A stretch of DNA of 64,000 nt from Micromonospora chaiyaphumensis (GCF_900091435.1 NZ_FMCS01000011.1:1-64000); one strand, 5' to 3'; shown: positions 34,077-42,608, counted from the first letter of the stretch. Numbers and translations: made by a program. Notes: generated from the sequence alone by a model not told the origin.

Positions 34077-34119
34077 ATAGCTGTATTGTACAGGTAAATC
34101 AGTTGTATCATACAGCTAT
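34077..34119. promoter_or_regulatory. MarR operator and leaderless MarR promoter
   Basis: Perfect 10-bp inverted repeat ATAGCTGTAT/ATACAGCTAT (34077-34086, 34110-34119) with more TGTA/TACA half-sites between. TATCAT (34106-34111) is 6 nt before the MarR ATG at 34118, implying a leaderless transcript. The block fills the gap to the MFS gene and should control both. Confidence 0.7.
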
Positions 34120-34585
34120 GAGGGACGACGCCAACACGGATGAAGTCACACTCGGCCGGATCGAGACCGAGGTCGCGCTGCTCATGCGGCTCGGCGAGGC
34201 GACCCGCCGGGCCAGCGGCACAGCCGAGCACCGGGTGCTGGACCGGGCGGCGTACGTGATCCTGCGGCACCTGGCCGGCGCCGGCCCGCAGAACGTCTCC
34301 GCGCTGGCCGCGAAGCTGAACCTGGACGGCTCCACCGTCACCCGGCAGGTCTCGGCCATGCAGCGGGACGGGCTGATCGCGCGCACGCCGGATCCGGCCG
34401 ACGGGCGCGGCACGGTCATCTCCCCCACCCCGGCCGGCCTCCAGCGGATGGCCGCGGTGCGGGCGGCCCGCACCCGCCTCTACGGCGACATCCTGGCCGC
34501 GTGGTCGCCCGACGACCGGGAGAGCCTCGCCGACCTGCTGCACCGGCTCAACGAGGCCCTCGAGTCGCGTACGCGGCGCCGCTGA
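34118..34585 (+). CDS. MarR-family regulator
   Basis: 155 residues. Winged helix: RAAYVILRHLAGAGPQNVSALAAKLNLDGSTVTRQVSAMQRDGLIARTPDPADGRGTVISPTPAGL (about 42-108) flanked by dimer helices. The ADGR wing tip is conserved. It regulates, by position, the divergent MFS pump and itself. No ribosome site is present, consistent with the leaderless promoter described at 34077-34119. A strong hairpin follows the stop. Confidence 0.9.
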   Translation: MRDDANTDEVTLGRIETEVALLMRLGEATRRASGTAEHRVLDRAAYVILRHLAGAGPQNVSALAAKLNLDGSTVTRQVSAMQRDGLIARTPDPADGRGTVISPTPAGLQRMAAVRAARTRLYGDILAAWSPDDRESLADLLHRLNEALESRTRRR

Positions 34586-34593
34586 CCGCACGG

Positions 34594-34630
34594 CGAGGCC
34601 CCGGCCGCCGGCGTGGCGACCGGGGCCTCG
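34594..34630. terminator. Bidirectional terminator after MarR
   Basis: Perfect 11-bp stem (34594-34604 with 34620-34630), 15-nt loop, 9 bases after the MarR stop and 8 bases before the stop of the convergent symporter gene. Confidence 0.8.
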
Positions 34631-34638
34631 GTGTCAGG

Positions 34639-36294
34639 TCAGGCGACCGGTTCGGGGGCGGCGTCCGCGTCCCGCTCCGCGCCGGGGGTGACCCGCGGGT
34701 CGCCCTCGTCGGCGAAGTAGTCGTCCGGAGTGGTGCCGTCCACCCCGTCGGCCACCTTCGCGGCCCGCAGCACCAGGGTGAGCAGCGCGGCCACCGCCAG
34801 GTTGACCAGCACCGCCACGATGCCCACGTAGATCGTCTTCGGGGTGTCGAAGCCGAACTTCTCCAGCGGGAAGGCGGACCCGGCGAAGTGCTTCTTGCCG
34901 GTGGCGGGGTTGGCGATCTGGTAGAGCATCCACATGCCGAGGCCCATGCCGGCCACCCAGCCGGCGATCAGCGCGCCCCGGTGGAACCAGCGGGTGTAGA
35001 GGCCCAGCGCCACCGCCGGCAGCGTCTGGAGGATGATCACGCCGCCGATGAGCTGGAGGTCGATGGAGAACTGCGGGTCGAGGAAGACGATGCAGGCGAC
35101 CGCGCCGACCTTCACCACCAGCGAGGTGATCTTCGAGACGTTCGCCTCCTGCGCCGGGCTGGCGTCCCGCTTCAGGTACTCCTTGTAGATGTTGCGGGTG
35201 AACAGGTTCGCCGCCGCGATCGACATGATCGCCGCCGGCACCAGCGCGCCGATGCCGATGGCCGCGTACGCCACGCCCGCGAACCAGTCCGGGAACTGGC
35301 TGTCGAAGAGCAGCGGCACCACCGTGTTGCCGTCGACGCTGCCGGCCTTGGCACCGGGCAGCGGCTTCACGCCCGCCGCGATGGCCATGTAGCCGAGCAG
35401 CGCGATGAGCCCGAGCAGCAGGCTGTACGCCGGCAGCGCGGACATGTTCCGCTTGATCACGTCCCGGTTCTTGCTGGCCAGCACGCCGGTGATGCTGTGC
35501 GGGTAGAGGAACAGCGCCAGCGCCGAGCCGAACGCCAGGGTGACGTACTGGAGCTGGTTGTTGGCGTTGAGCAGGATGCCGTCCCCGGGCGCCGGTGACG
35601 CTTTGAACTTCGCGTCGGCCGCGTCGAAGATGTCGCCCCAGCCCCCCAGCTTGTAGGGCAGGTAGACGACCGCCACCAGGATCACGATGTAGATCAGCGA
35701 GTCCTTGACGAAGGCGATCAGCGCCGGCGCGCGCAGCCCGGACTGGTAGGTGTAGGCCGCCAGGATCGCGAAGGCGATGATGATCGGCAGGTGCCGGGCC
35801 AGCGCGCTGTCCCCGGTCACGCCCATCGTCTTGAGCACCGCCTCGATGCCCACCAGCTGCAGGGCGATGTACGGCATGGTCGCCACGATGCCGGTGATCG
35901 CGATGAGCAGCGCGAGGATCGGCGAGTCGAACCGGTTGCGGACGAAGTCCGCCGGGGTGACGAAGCCGTGCCGGTGCGAGACCGACCAGAGCCGGCACAG
36001 CACGAGGAACACCAGCGGGTAGATGACGATCGTGTACGGCACGGCGAAGAAGCCCGCCGCCCCGGCCCCGAAGATCAGCGCCGGCACCGCCACGAACGTG
36101 TAGGCGGTGTAGAGGTCACCGCCGACCAGGAACCAGGTGATCCAGCCGCCGAAGCTGCGCCCGCCCAGCCCCCACTCGTCCAGGTGGGCCATGTCGCGCG
36201 GCGCCCGCCACCGGGCCGCCACGAAACCCATGGCGCTGACCAGCAGGAAGAGGAGGCTGAAGATGATGATCTCGGTGAGGTGGTCGCGCCACAT
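34639..36294 (-). CDS. Sodium:solute symporter (SSS), MctP-like monocarboxylate permease
   Basis: 551 residues, 13-14 predicted helices. SSS signature regions: LGGRSFGGWITWFLVGGDLYTAYTFVAVP, LVGIEAVLKTMG, AIGIGALVPAAIMSIAAANLFTRNIYKEYL and ALFLYPHSITGVLASKN. The pattern is closest to the MctP/acetate-lactate-pyruvate permeases of actinomycetes and rhizobia. The ATG overlaps the stop of the DUF3311 gene (TGATG), the standard accessory-subunit arrangement. A CRP-like site lies upstream of the operon. Exact substrate range is not visible. Confidence 0.88.
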   Translation of the reverse strand: MWRDHLTEIIIFSLLFLLVSAMGFVAARWRAPRDMAHLDEWGLGGRSFGGWITWFLVGGDLYTAYTFVAVPALIFGAGAAGFFAVPYTIVIYPLVFLVLCRLWSVSHRHGFVTPADFVRNRFDSPILALLIAITGIVATMPYIALQLVGIEAVLKTMGVTGDSALARHLPIIIAFAILAAYTYQSGLRAPALIAFVKDSLIYIVILVAVVYLPYKLGGWGDIFDAADAKFKASPAPGDGILLNANNQLQYVTLAFGSALALFLYPHSITGVLASKNRDVIKRNMSALPAYSLLLGLIALLGYMAIAAGVKPLPGAKAGSVDGNTVVPLLFDSQFPDWFAGVAYAAIGIGALVPAAIMSIAAANLFTRNIYKEYLKRDASPAQEANVSKITSLVVKVGAVACIVFLDPQFSIDLQLIGGVIILQTLPAVALGLYTRWFHRGALIAGWVAGMGLGMWMLYQIANPATGKKHFAGSAFPLEKFGFDTPKTIYVGIVAVLVNLAVAALLTLVLRAAKVADGVDGTTPDDYFADEGDPRVTPGAERDADAAPEPVA

Positions 36295-36539
36295 CAGCGG
36301 TCACCTCCCCGCTTCTTCGTCATCTGGTAGACCAGCGTGGTGGTGGCCACGCCGAGGATGATCCAGGCCAGTTGCAGCCAGTAGAAACGCGGGAACCCGA
36401 ACAGCCGGGGCGAGTCGGCGTTGAAGAAGGCCGGGATCAGCGGCACCACGATCGGTATGAAGAGCAACCAGTTCCAGGGGCTGTGGTCCTTCGCCCTGGA
36501 TCGCGCCGTTGTCGGCGCCTCCGGTTCTGGTGCTGCCAT
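36294..36539 (-). CDS. DUF3311 small membrane protein (symporter partner)
   Basis: 81 residues with two transmembrane helices: WNWLLFIPIVVPLIPAFFN and FYWLQLAWIILGVATTTLVYQM. Such small proteins (DUF3311/DUF485-like role) are encoded directly before SSS permeases and may aid assembly. GGAGGTG lies 7 nt before the ATG at 36539. Stop overlaps the symporter start by one base. Confidence 0.85.
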   Translation of the reverse strand: MAAPEPEAPTTARSRAKDHSPWNWLLFIPIVVPLIPAFFNADSPRLFGFPRFYWLQLAWIILGVATTTLVYQMTKKRGGDR

Positions 36540-36595
36540 GTGACACACCTCCGGGAAGTCGTAACTTGCCATGTGACGGCCGGAGGCTACGACCC

Positions 36596-36611
36596 TGTGA
36601 ACGCGGTCACG
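36596..36611. promoter_or_regulatory. CRP/GlxR-type binding site
   Basis: TGTGA-ACGCGG-TCACG, matching the TGTGA-N6-TCACA consensus at 9 of 10 defined positions, centred about 65 bp upstream of the DUF3311 start. Cyclic-AMP receptor control of a monocarboxylate permease would make biological sense; binding is inferred. Confidence 0.5.
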
Positions 36612-36722
36612 TTCTCCCGGAGGACGGCGATGCGCCGAGCGGCGTCCCGCGTGCGCCGAACGGCGGGCGGCTCCAGGTCGGGGCGCATCGTCAGACGCGC
36701 CGAGCCGGAGTCGCCGTAGGTG

Positions 36723-37913
36723 TCAGAGGTCCGCGAGGTGGGCGGTGTCGTTGACCGAGCGGACCGCGACGCCGCCGTCCGGGTAGAGGTCGAGCACCGA
36801 GATGCCGGCGGTGTCCAGGTAGAGCCGGTGCAGGAAGGCGTCGCCGGCCGCGAGGGCGTCGCGCAGCACCAGCTTGATCGGCGAGACGTGGGAGACCACC
36901 ACGACGGTCTCCCCGGGGTACGCCGTGCGCAGCCGGTCGACCGCCCGGCCGGTCCGCTCGGCGACGGCCACGAACGACTCGCCCTCCGGCGGGGCGATGC
37001 TCGTGGAGGCGAGCCAGGCGTCCAGTTCCCCGGCCCAGCCGTCGCGCACCTCGGCGAAGGTGCGCCCCTCCCAGACCCCGAAGTCGCACTCGATCAGGTC
37101 GTCGTCGGGGCGTACCGGCGGGTTGCCGACCTGTGCGGCGACCGCCTCGGCGGTGGCCACGCAGCGCGCGAGCGGGGAGCTGACCACGGCCGCGACCGAC
37201 GGCGCGAGGGCGGCCACCCGGGCGGCCGTGGCGCGGGCCTGGGCCCGCCCCCGGTCGGTCAGCGGCACGTCGCCGCGCCCCGAGTAGCGCTTCTGCACGG
37301 TGCGCTCGGTCTCGCCGTGCCGGACCAGGATCAGCCGGGTGCCCTCCTCCGTGGGGCGCGGCTCCCAGGAGGCCGGGGTGGTGGCCGGGTCGGTGCCGGT
37401 GGCGCGGGCGGTCGCGGCCCGGGCGGCCACCTCGCGCACGGCGGGCTCGGGGGCGGCGACCGCGCGCGGCGCCTCCGCCACCGGCCCGGCCGGCGCCAGG
37501 CCGGCCGCCGCGTCCATGGCCGCGTTGGCCAGCGCGTCGGCGTGCTTGTTGCGCTCCCGGGGGACCCAGCCGAACCGTACGCTGTCGAACCGCCCGACCA
37601 GCGCGGCGGCCTGCGCGGCGAGCGGCCGCAGCCCGGGGTTCTTGATCTGCCAGCGGCCGCACATCTGCTCGACCACCAGCTTGGAGTCCATCCGGGCCTC
37701 CACCTCGGCCGCGCCCAGCTCGGCGGCGGCCTCCAGCCCGGCGATCAGGCCCCGGTACTCGGCCACGTTGTTGGTGGCCGTCCCGATGGCCTCGGCGCGC
37801 TCGGCCAGGACCTCGCCGGTCGCCGGGTCCCGGACCACCGCGCCGTAGCCGGCCGGCCCCGGGTTGCCCCGGGACCCGCCGTCGGCCTCGACCACGACCG
37901 CGCGCACCGCCAC
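36723..37913 (-). CDS. Bifunctional RNase H/acid phosphatase
   Basis: 396 residues, two domains. N-terminal RNase HI (about 1-140): EADGGSRGNPGPAGYGAVV, NNVAEYRGLIAGLE, RMDSKLVVEQM and RNKHADALANAAMD carry the catalytic Asp/Glu/Asp/Asp. After an Ala/Pro-rich linker comes a histidine-phosphatase (CobC-like) domain from about 190: ILVRHGETERTVQKRYSG with the phospho-His, and SHVSPIKLVL. Same architecture as M. tuberculosis Rv2228c. I chose the GTG at 37913; another GTG at 37907 is close. Last gene of the nif3/zinc-ribbon/RNase H operon, 5 bp after the previous stop. Confidence 0.92.
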   Translation of the reverse strand: MAVRAVVVEADGGSRGNPGPAGYGAVVRDPATGEVLAERAEAIGTATNNVAEYRGLIAGLEAAAELGAAEVEARMDSKLVVEQMCGRWQIKNPGLRPLAAQAAALVGRFDSVRFGWVPRERNKHADALANAAMDAAAGLAPAGPVAEAPRAVAAPEPAVREVAARAATARATGTDPATTPASWEPRPTEEGTRLILVRHGETERTVQKRYSGRGDVPLTDRGRAQARATAARVAALAPSVAAVVSSPLARCVATAEAVAAQVGNPPVRPDDDLIECDFGVWEGRTFAEVRDGWAGELDAWLASTSIAPPEGESFVAVAERTGRAVDRLRTAYPGETVVVVSHVSPIKLVLRDALAAGDAFLHRLYLDTAGISVLDLYPDGGVAVRSVNDTAHLADL

Positions 37914-37918
37914 GACGG

Positions 37919-38656
37919 CTACAGCCCCGACTCGTTGGTCCGGACCATGATCCGCCGGCACTCCTCGCAGCGCACCACGTCGTCCGGGTCGGCCTTCCGG
38001 ATCCGGGCCAGGTCGGCGCCGGAGAGTTCGAGGCGGCAGCCACCGCAGCGGGCGCCGGTGAGCAGGGCGGCGCCGAGGCCGGTGTCCGTGCGGATCTTGT
38101 CGTAGAGGGCGACCAGGTCGGCGGGCAGGTCGCCGGCCAGCGGCTGGCGGGCGCCGCGCTTGAACTCCTCCTCCTTGGCGATCTCGGCGAGGCTGTCGTC
38201 GCGGCGCTGCTCGGCCGCGGCGCGCCGGTCCCGGGCCTCGGCGATCCGCCGCTCGACGCCGTCCAGCACGCCCTGCGCGGTCTCCCGCTGCTCCATGAGC
38301 TCCAGCTCGGCGTCCTCCAGGTCGCTCTGCCGGCGGTTGAGCGAGGCCAGCTCGTGCTGGAGCGCCTCCAGCTCGCGGGCCGGGCCGGTGCCCGCGGCCA
38401 GCCGGTTCTCGTCCTTGGTCTTGCGGGCCCGCACCTGGTCGACGTCCTTCTCCAGCCGGGCGATGTCCCGGTCGAGGTCGTCCACGGCCACCTGGGCGCG
38501 GACCCGCTCGTCCTCCAGCGCGGAGAGCTCGCGCGCCAGGGCCGCCAGCTCGGCCAGCTCGGGCAGCGTCCGGCGGCGGTGGGCGAGCTGGGCGAGCGCG
38601 GTGTCGATCGCCTGGAGGTCGAGCAGCCGGCGCTGCACCTTCGGGTCAGCCTTCAC
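37919..38656 (-). CDS. Coiled-coil protein with C4 zinc ribbon
   Basis: 245 residues. A long coiled coil (about 10-175; many Glu/Arg/Leu heptads such as LARELSALEDERVRAQVAVDDLDRDIARLEKDVDQVRARK) is followed by a C-terminal zinc ribbon CGGC...CEEC (about 210-235). Matches the conserved protein between nif3 and the RNase H gene in actinobacteria (Rv2229c-like; chlamydial CT398 relatives bind sigma-54/export factors). Function unproven. The GTG start overlaps the nif3 stop (GTGA). Confidence 0.88.
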   Translation of the reverse strand: MKADPKVQRRLLDLQAIDTALAQLAHRRRTLPELAELAALARELSALEDERVRAQVAVDDLDRDIARLEKDVDQVRARKTKDENRLAAGTGPARELEALQHELASLNRRQSDLEDAELELMEQRETAQGVLDGVERRIAEARDRRAAAEQRRDDSLAEIAKEEEFKRGARQPLAGDLPADLVALYDKIRTDTGLGAALLTGARCGGCRLELSGADLARIRKADPDDVVRCEECRRIMVRTNESGL

Positions 38657-39519
38657 GGTCGGGGCTCCTTGTCGTCCGGTCGGGGCGCGGCGGCGTGCAC
38701 GGTCCACGGGTCGGTGTCCAGGTCGGACACCACGGTCTCGACGCCCAGCTCGTCCCGCAGGTGGGCGGCCAGGTCGTCCAGCCAGGGTCGCTCGGTCGCC
38801 CAGTGTGCGGCGTCCAGCAGGGCCGGGCCGCCGGCGGCGAGGTGCTCGCCGGCGGGGTGGTGGCGCAGGTCGGCGGTGAGGAACGCGTCCACCCCGGCGG
38901 CGGTCGCCTCGGCGAGGAAGCTGTCCCCCGAGCCGCCGCTGACGGCGAGGGTACGAACCATACGCCCGGGATCCCCGGCGGCGCGAACTCCCCAGGCGGT
39001 GACGGGGAGCACGGCGGCGGCCCGCCGGGTCAGCTCGGCCAGGGTCAGCGGCGTGGGCAGCTCGCCGATCCGGCCGATGCCCCGGCCGGGCCCGGCGGCG
39101 GGCGAGCCGGGGCGGGGCGGATGCAGCGGGCGCAACCCGGTCAGCCCGAACCGGGCGGCCAGAGCGTCGGACACCCCGGGATCGGCCACGTCGGCGTTGG
39201 TGTGTGCCACGTACAGCGCCACGTCGGCCTTGATCAGCCGGTGCACGATCCGCCCCTTGTACGTGGTGGCGGCCACCGAGGAGACCCCGCGCAGGAGCAG
39301 CGGGTGGTGCGCGACGATCATGTCGGCCCCGGCCGCGAGCGCCTCGGCCACGGTCTCCGGGACCACGTCGACCACGCAGGCGACCCGCCGGACCGGGGCG
39401 CCGGGCTCGCCGAGCACCAGGCCGACCCGGTCCCACTCCTCGGCCCAGGCGGGCGGGTAGCGGCGGTCCAGCGCGGCCACCACGTCGGCGACCGTGGGCG
39501 GCGATCCGGTTGTGCTCAC
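38653..39519 (-). CDS. Nif3-like dinuclear metal centre protein
   Basis: 288 residues. NIF3/DUF34 family: EEWDRVGLVLGEP, the metal-binding DMIVAHHPLLLRGVSS (paired His), YVAHTNADVADPGVSDALAARFGL, and the C-terminal VSGGSGDSFLAEATAAGVDAFLTADLRHHPAGEH with the remaining ligands. These ring-shaped hexamers are linked to GTP cyclohydrolase I-like folding and metal or nucleotide quality control; the reaction is unclear. GTG start at 39519. First gene of a three-gene operon conserved in order with mycobacteria. Confidence 0.92.
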   Translation of the reverse strand: MSTTGSPPTVADVVAALDRRYPPAWAEEWDRVGLVLGEPGAPVRRVACVVDVVPETVAEALAAGADMIVAHHPLLLRGVSSVAATTYKGRIVHRLIKADVALYVAHTNADVADPGVSDALAARFGLTGLRPLHPPRPGSPAAGPGRGIGRIGELPTPLTLAELTRRAAAVLPVTAWGVRAAGDPGRMVRTLAVSGGSGDSFLAEATAAGVDAFLTADLRHHPAGEHLAAGGPALLDAAHWATERPWLDDLAAHLRDELGVETVVSDLDTDPWTVHAAAPRPDDKEPRP

Positions 39520-39622
39520 GGCCGGCCAGCTTACCGGCGTCGGACGACCGACATGCCCGATGGCGGGCAGGAGGGGCCCCCTGTCCGACGGGACGCGTGG
39601 ACCGGCGGCCCCTGCCCGCACC

Positions 39623-40207
39623 TCAGGCGACGGGGGCGACCGCGCTGCGCGTCGCGCCGCGCAGCGCGGCCAGGCCGGCCGCCCAGGGGAAGGCGTCCAG
39701 GTGCCGCTCCCCGGTGCCCGGCGGGTGCAGCGGCACCACGTGGTCGCCGAAGACCACCCGGACGCCCCACTCGCGGAGCCGGGCCAGGCTGGCCCGGAAC
39801 GCCGGGTGCGCGGCCATCGCCACGTTGGTGTACGGCACGGCCGCGATCGGCACCCCCATCCCCTGGCCCTCGATCAGCAGGCCGAGGGCGAGGGTGTCCG
39901 CGATGCCGGCGGCCCACTTGTTGACGGTGTTGACCGTCGCGGGGCAGACCAGCATGGCGTCGGCCGCGGGCAGCACGTCCGGATCGCCCGGGTTCTTGTA
40001 GTGGGTGCGGACCGGGTGGCCGCTCTGGCGGGCCAGCGCCGTCCGGTCGACGAACTTCGCGCCGTCCGGCGTGGTCACCACGCAGACCTGCCAGCCGTCC
40101 TGCTGGGCCAGGTCGACCAGCCGGCCGACGTTACGGGCCAGCGGCGAACCGCAGGCGATGACGTAGAGCACCGGACGGTGCCCGTTGCTGGTGTGCGGGC
40201 CGGTCAT
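39623..40207 (-). CDS. Flavoprotein of the PPC-decarboxylase-like fold
   Basis: 194 residues with the homo-oligomeric flavin-containing Cys decarboxylase fold: LYVIACGSPLARNVGRLVDLAQQDGWQVCVVTTPDGAKFVD, MLVCPATVNTVNKWAAGIADTLALGLLIEG (flavin-phosphate and active-site loop) and VPYTNVAMAAHPAFRASL. The typical CoaC/LanD catalytic details are only partly present, so the substrate is unknown. It lies 16 bp after an XRE regulator on the same strand, with a PrimPol-like gene divergent; this trio recurs in actinomycetes. Confidence 0.82.
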   Translation of the reverse strand: MTGPHTSNGHRPVLYVIACGSPLARNVGRLVDLAQQDGWQVCVVTTPDGAKFVDRTALARQSGHPVRTHYKNPGDPDVLPAADAMLVCPATVNTVNKWAAGIADTLALGLLIEGQGMGVPIAAVPYTNVAMAAHPAFRASLARLREWGVRVVFGDHVVPLHPPGTGERHLDAFPWAAGLAALRGATRSAVAPVA

Positions 40208-40223
40208 AAGACCCGACCCACGC

Positions 40224-41450
40224 TCATACTCCGACTCCCATATGCTCAGCCAACTCCGCGATCGGCGAAGGCGGCGCACCCCGTGTGCGACGGAGTACGT
40301 CCGACATCACCTCGTGGGCGATGGGCCGGCAACGGATCTCGGAGGGCGCGAGCCGGTCGCCGCGGAGCAGCATGTCCCCGGCGTTGGCGACGTCACCGAT
40401 CTGGGCGAAGCCGCGGGCGATGTCGAGCAGGTGGTGCGCGCGCCGCTCGGGCAGCAGCGCGTTGAACGCGGGCTCGGCCAGGCGGTGGTGCGTCTCCACG
40501 GCCCGGCCGCCGTCGCCCAGCTCGACGGCCGCGGCGGCCCGGTGCAGCTCCAGGTTGGTCGGGCCGAACGAGGTCCAGTAGTGGTTGTGGTCGCCGCCGA
40601 GCAGGGTGGCCGCCTCGCCGGCCCCGGTCAGCAGGTCGTCCACGGTCGCCGAGTCGCCGATGCGGGCGGCGGCCATCGCGCCCTGGAGCAGCAGCATGCC
40701 GTAGACGGAGAGTCGTTCCGGCCGGACGTCGTTCTCGCCGCCGGGGGCCAGCCGGTTGGCGATCCGCACGTTGAGTTCGAGCGCGGGGCGGGGGCGGCCC
40801 ATCGCGACGAGGGCGTTGCAGACCCGGGTGGTGGCGATGCCGGCGAGCAGGGGGTCGTCGGCCCGCTGGGCGACCGCCATCGAGCGGTCGGCGGCCAGCC
40901 AGGCCAGATCGCACTCGCCGAGCTTGCGCAGCACCGAGGAGGCGATCTGGTAGACCTGCCCGAGCAGGTGGGCGGCCTCCCGGGCCTGGTCGCCGCCGTA
41001 GCCGGCGTCGGCGGCCTGGGCGTCGCGCAGCAGCTTGGGCAGGGCGCGGGTGAGCATGCCGTAGCGGCCGTACTGGTAGGTGAGCCAGGCGTGGTTGACC
41101 GCCTTGCGCATGTCGTTCAGCGGCGGGGGGTAGGGCGCCGCGTCGAAGTACGCGCTCATCGAGTCGTAGCGCTCCAGCGCGGCCCGAATCTCCTCGACCT
41201 CGACCTGGTCGATGCAGTTGAGGGCGTCGGTGCGCCGCTCCGGGTCCTTGCCGAGAAGCAGCTGCACATCGACCTGGAGGATGTCGGCGATCTCGTAGAC
41301 GACGGAGAACTTGTCGAGCCGCCGGACGCCGCGCTCCACCTTGTCCACCCAGCTCTTGGACTTGCCGAGCCGGTCGGCGAAGACCTGTTGGGACATCTTG
41401 CGCCGGCTCCGCCAGTAGGCCACCCGCCGGCCTATGGGTAGCTCGTCCAT
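40224..41450 (-). CDS. XRE-family regulator with TPR-like C-terminal domain
   Basis: 408 residues. N-terminal XRE helix-turn-helix: IGRRVAYWRSRRKMSQQVFADRLGKSKSWVDKVERGVRRLDKFSVVYEIADIL (about 6-58), then about 330 residues of helical repeats (AWLAADRSMAVAQRADDPLLAGIATTRVCNALVAMG and others) that look like TPRs. Such proteins act as peptide- or ligand-responsive regulators. ATG at 41450 has GAGGG 8 nt upstream; a longer frame to 41588 runs through the palindrome and is less likely. It is co-transcribed with the flavoprotein gene. Confidence 0.88.
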   Translation of the reverse strand: MDELPIGRRVAYWRSRRKMSQQVFADRLGKSKSWVDKVERGVRRLDKFSVVYEIADILQVDVQLLLGKDPERRTDALNCIDQVEVEEIRAALERYDSMSAYFDAAPYPPPLNDMRKAVNHAWLTYQYGRYGMLTRALPKLLRDAQAADAGYGGDQAREAAHLLGQVYQIASSVLRKLGECDLAWLAADRSMAVAQRADDPLLAGIATTRVCNALVAMGRPRPALELNVRIANRLAPGGENDVRPERLSVYGMLLLQGAMAAARIGDSATVDDLLTGAGEAATLLGGDHNHYWTSFGPTNLELHRAAAAVELGDGGRAVETHHRLAEPAFNALLPERRAHHLLDIARGFAQIGDVANAGDMLLRGDRLAPSEIRCRPIAHEVMSDVLRRTRGAPPSPIAELAEHMGVGV

Positions 41451-41581
41451 CTGACTATCCCTCCCCCTGCTCGCATCCGGCTGATCCCCCCGGTCGACCA
41501 ATCGCGACGGTCCTTCGGTTTTCAGGTTTTCGCTGGTCGCACAGTCTGTACGTCGGCCGTACGGCCAGTTCTCGTAGTTTT

Positions 41582-41596
41582 CGTGCAAGTTGCACG
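41582..41596. promoter_or_regulatory. Candidate operator of the XRE/PrimPol locus
   Basis: Perfect odd-length palindrome CGTGCAA-G-TTGCACG in the 242-bp divergent gap, between the XRE start (41450) and the PrimPol-like start (41693). It could serve as the binding site of the XRE protein. Confidence 0.4.
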
Positions 41597-41692
41597 GGCC
41601 GTTCGTCAGCTCAACGAGCGTGGGTTACGGCAGTGACGGCGTTCGACGTGTGGTGTGTGGACGGTTCCGGCGGGCGAGAGGGGATGGGGCAC

Positions 41693-42364
41693 ATGTGGGG
41701 GAATGTCGGACCGCGCGTGGCCCACCTGTCGCCGCTGGAACGGGTCCGGCTGCGCCGGGTCGCCGTCCGGTACGCCGCGCACGGCTGGGCCGTGACCCCC
41801 GGCGCCTGCCTGGCCAACAGCCGCTTCGTCTGCGGCCGGGCGGGCTGTCCCACGGTCGGCTGCCATCCCGCCCTGGAGAACTGGGAGCACGCGGCCAGCG
41901 CCGACCCGGCCCGGGTGGCCACCTGGTGGCGCAGCCGTCCGCACGGGGTGCTGCTGCCCACCGGGCACGCGTTCGACGTGCTGGAGGTGGCGGCCCACCT
42001 GGGCCGGCGGGTGCTCGACACGGTCGCCACCCATCCGGCCGGCTTCGGCGTACGCGGGCCGGTGCTGGTCACCCCCACCGGCCGCTGGATGTTCCTGGTC
42101 CGGCCCGGCGATCCGCTGCGCCCCGAACTTGAGCACTGTTTCCACGTGGTCCGGCACGGTCCCGGCTCGTGGATCCCCGCCCCGCCGACCCGGCTCCCCG
42201 AGGGGACCGTCCGCTGGGCCGTCGCCCCCGAGCAGGCCCGCTGGCGGCTGCCCGACTCGTACCTGGTGCAGAACGCGCTGATCGCGGCGTTACGGGCGGC
42301 CGGGATCACGCTCACCTCCGACCTGCTCCCCGGTCAGCTCCCCCTCCCCCGGCGCGGCTGCTGA
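41693..42364 (+). CDS. PrimPol-like protein (bifunctional primase/polymerase N-terminal domain family)
   Basis: 223 residues. RVAVRYAAHGWAVTPGACL, WWRSRPHGVLLPTGHAFDVLEV and LVTPTGRWMFLVRPGD follow the PF09250-type Prim-Pol outline, but the family's Asp-x-Asp catalytic strand is here FDVLEV with a single Asp, and a Cys cluster (CGRAGCPTVGCHP) is inserted early. It is thus probably a catalytically reduced, zinc-containing relative rather than a replication primase. I chose ATG 41693 (AGAGGGG 9 nt upstream); GTG 41633 and ATG 41684 are open. Divergent from the XRE/flavoprotein operon. Confidence 0.75.
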   Translation: MWGNVGPRVAHLSPLERVRLRRVAVRYAAHGWAVTPGACLANSRFVCGRAGCPTVGCHPALENWEHAASADPARVATWWRSRPHGVLLPTGHAFDVLEVAAHLGRRVLDTVATHPAGFGVRGPVLVTPTGRWMFLVRPGDPLRPELEHCFHVVRHGPGSWIPAPPTRLPEGTVRWAVAPEQARWRLPDSYLVQNALIAALRAAGITLTSDLLPGQLPLPRRGC

Positions 42365-42446
42365 CCGGCGGCCAGCGACCTCCGCGGCGTCGCACTCGTT
42401 GTGCCTGATGGAGAGGCGCAGGAAGCGCCGGGAGCGGGGGTGGAGG

Positions 42447-42608
42447 ATGTCCGAGGACGACGCGGCCCGCCACAGTGGCGGCACCGAGCCACCGCCGCAC
42501 CGGCGCCGCCCGTACCGCTGGGCCTTCACCCGCCCGTGGGGCACCCGGCCGCGGGGCTCGCGTCCCCGCGGCTCCCGCCCCGCCACGACCCACCGCCCGC
42601 TCCGCTGA
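42447..42608 (+). CDS. Possible small basic protein
   Basis: 53-residue frame: MSEDDAARHSGG then a strongly basic Arg/Pro tail (RRRPYRWAFTRPWGTRPRGSRPRGSRP). GGTGGAGG lies immediately before the ATG, too close for an ideal ribosome site. It is in the gap between the PrimPol-like gene and ApbE. The repeated RPRGS pattern could be chance in GC-rich DNA; coding status is uncertain. Confidence 0.3.
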   Translation: MSEDDAARHSGGTEPPPHRRRPYRWAFTRPWGTRPRGSRPRGSRPATTHRPLR

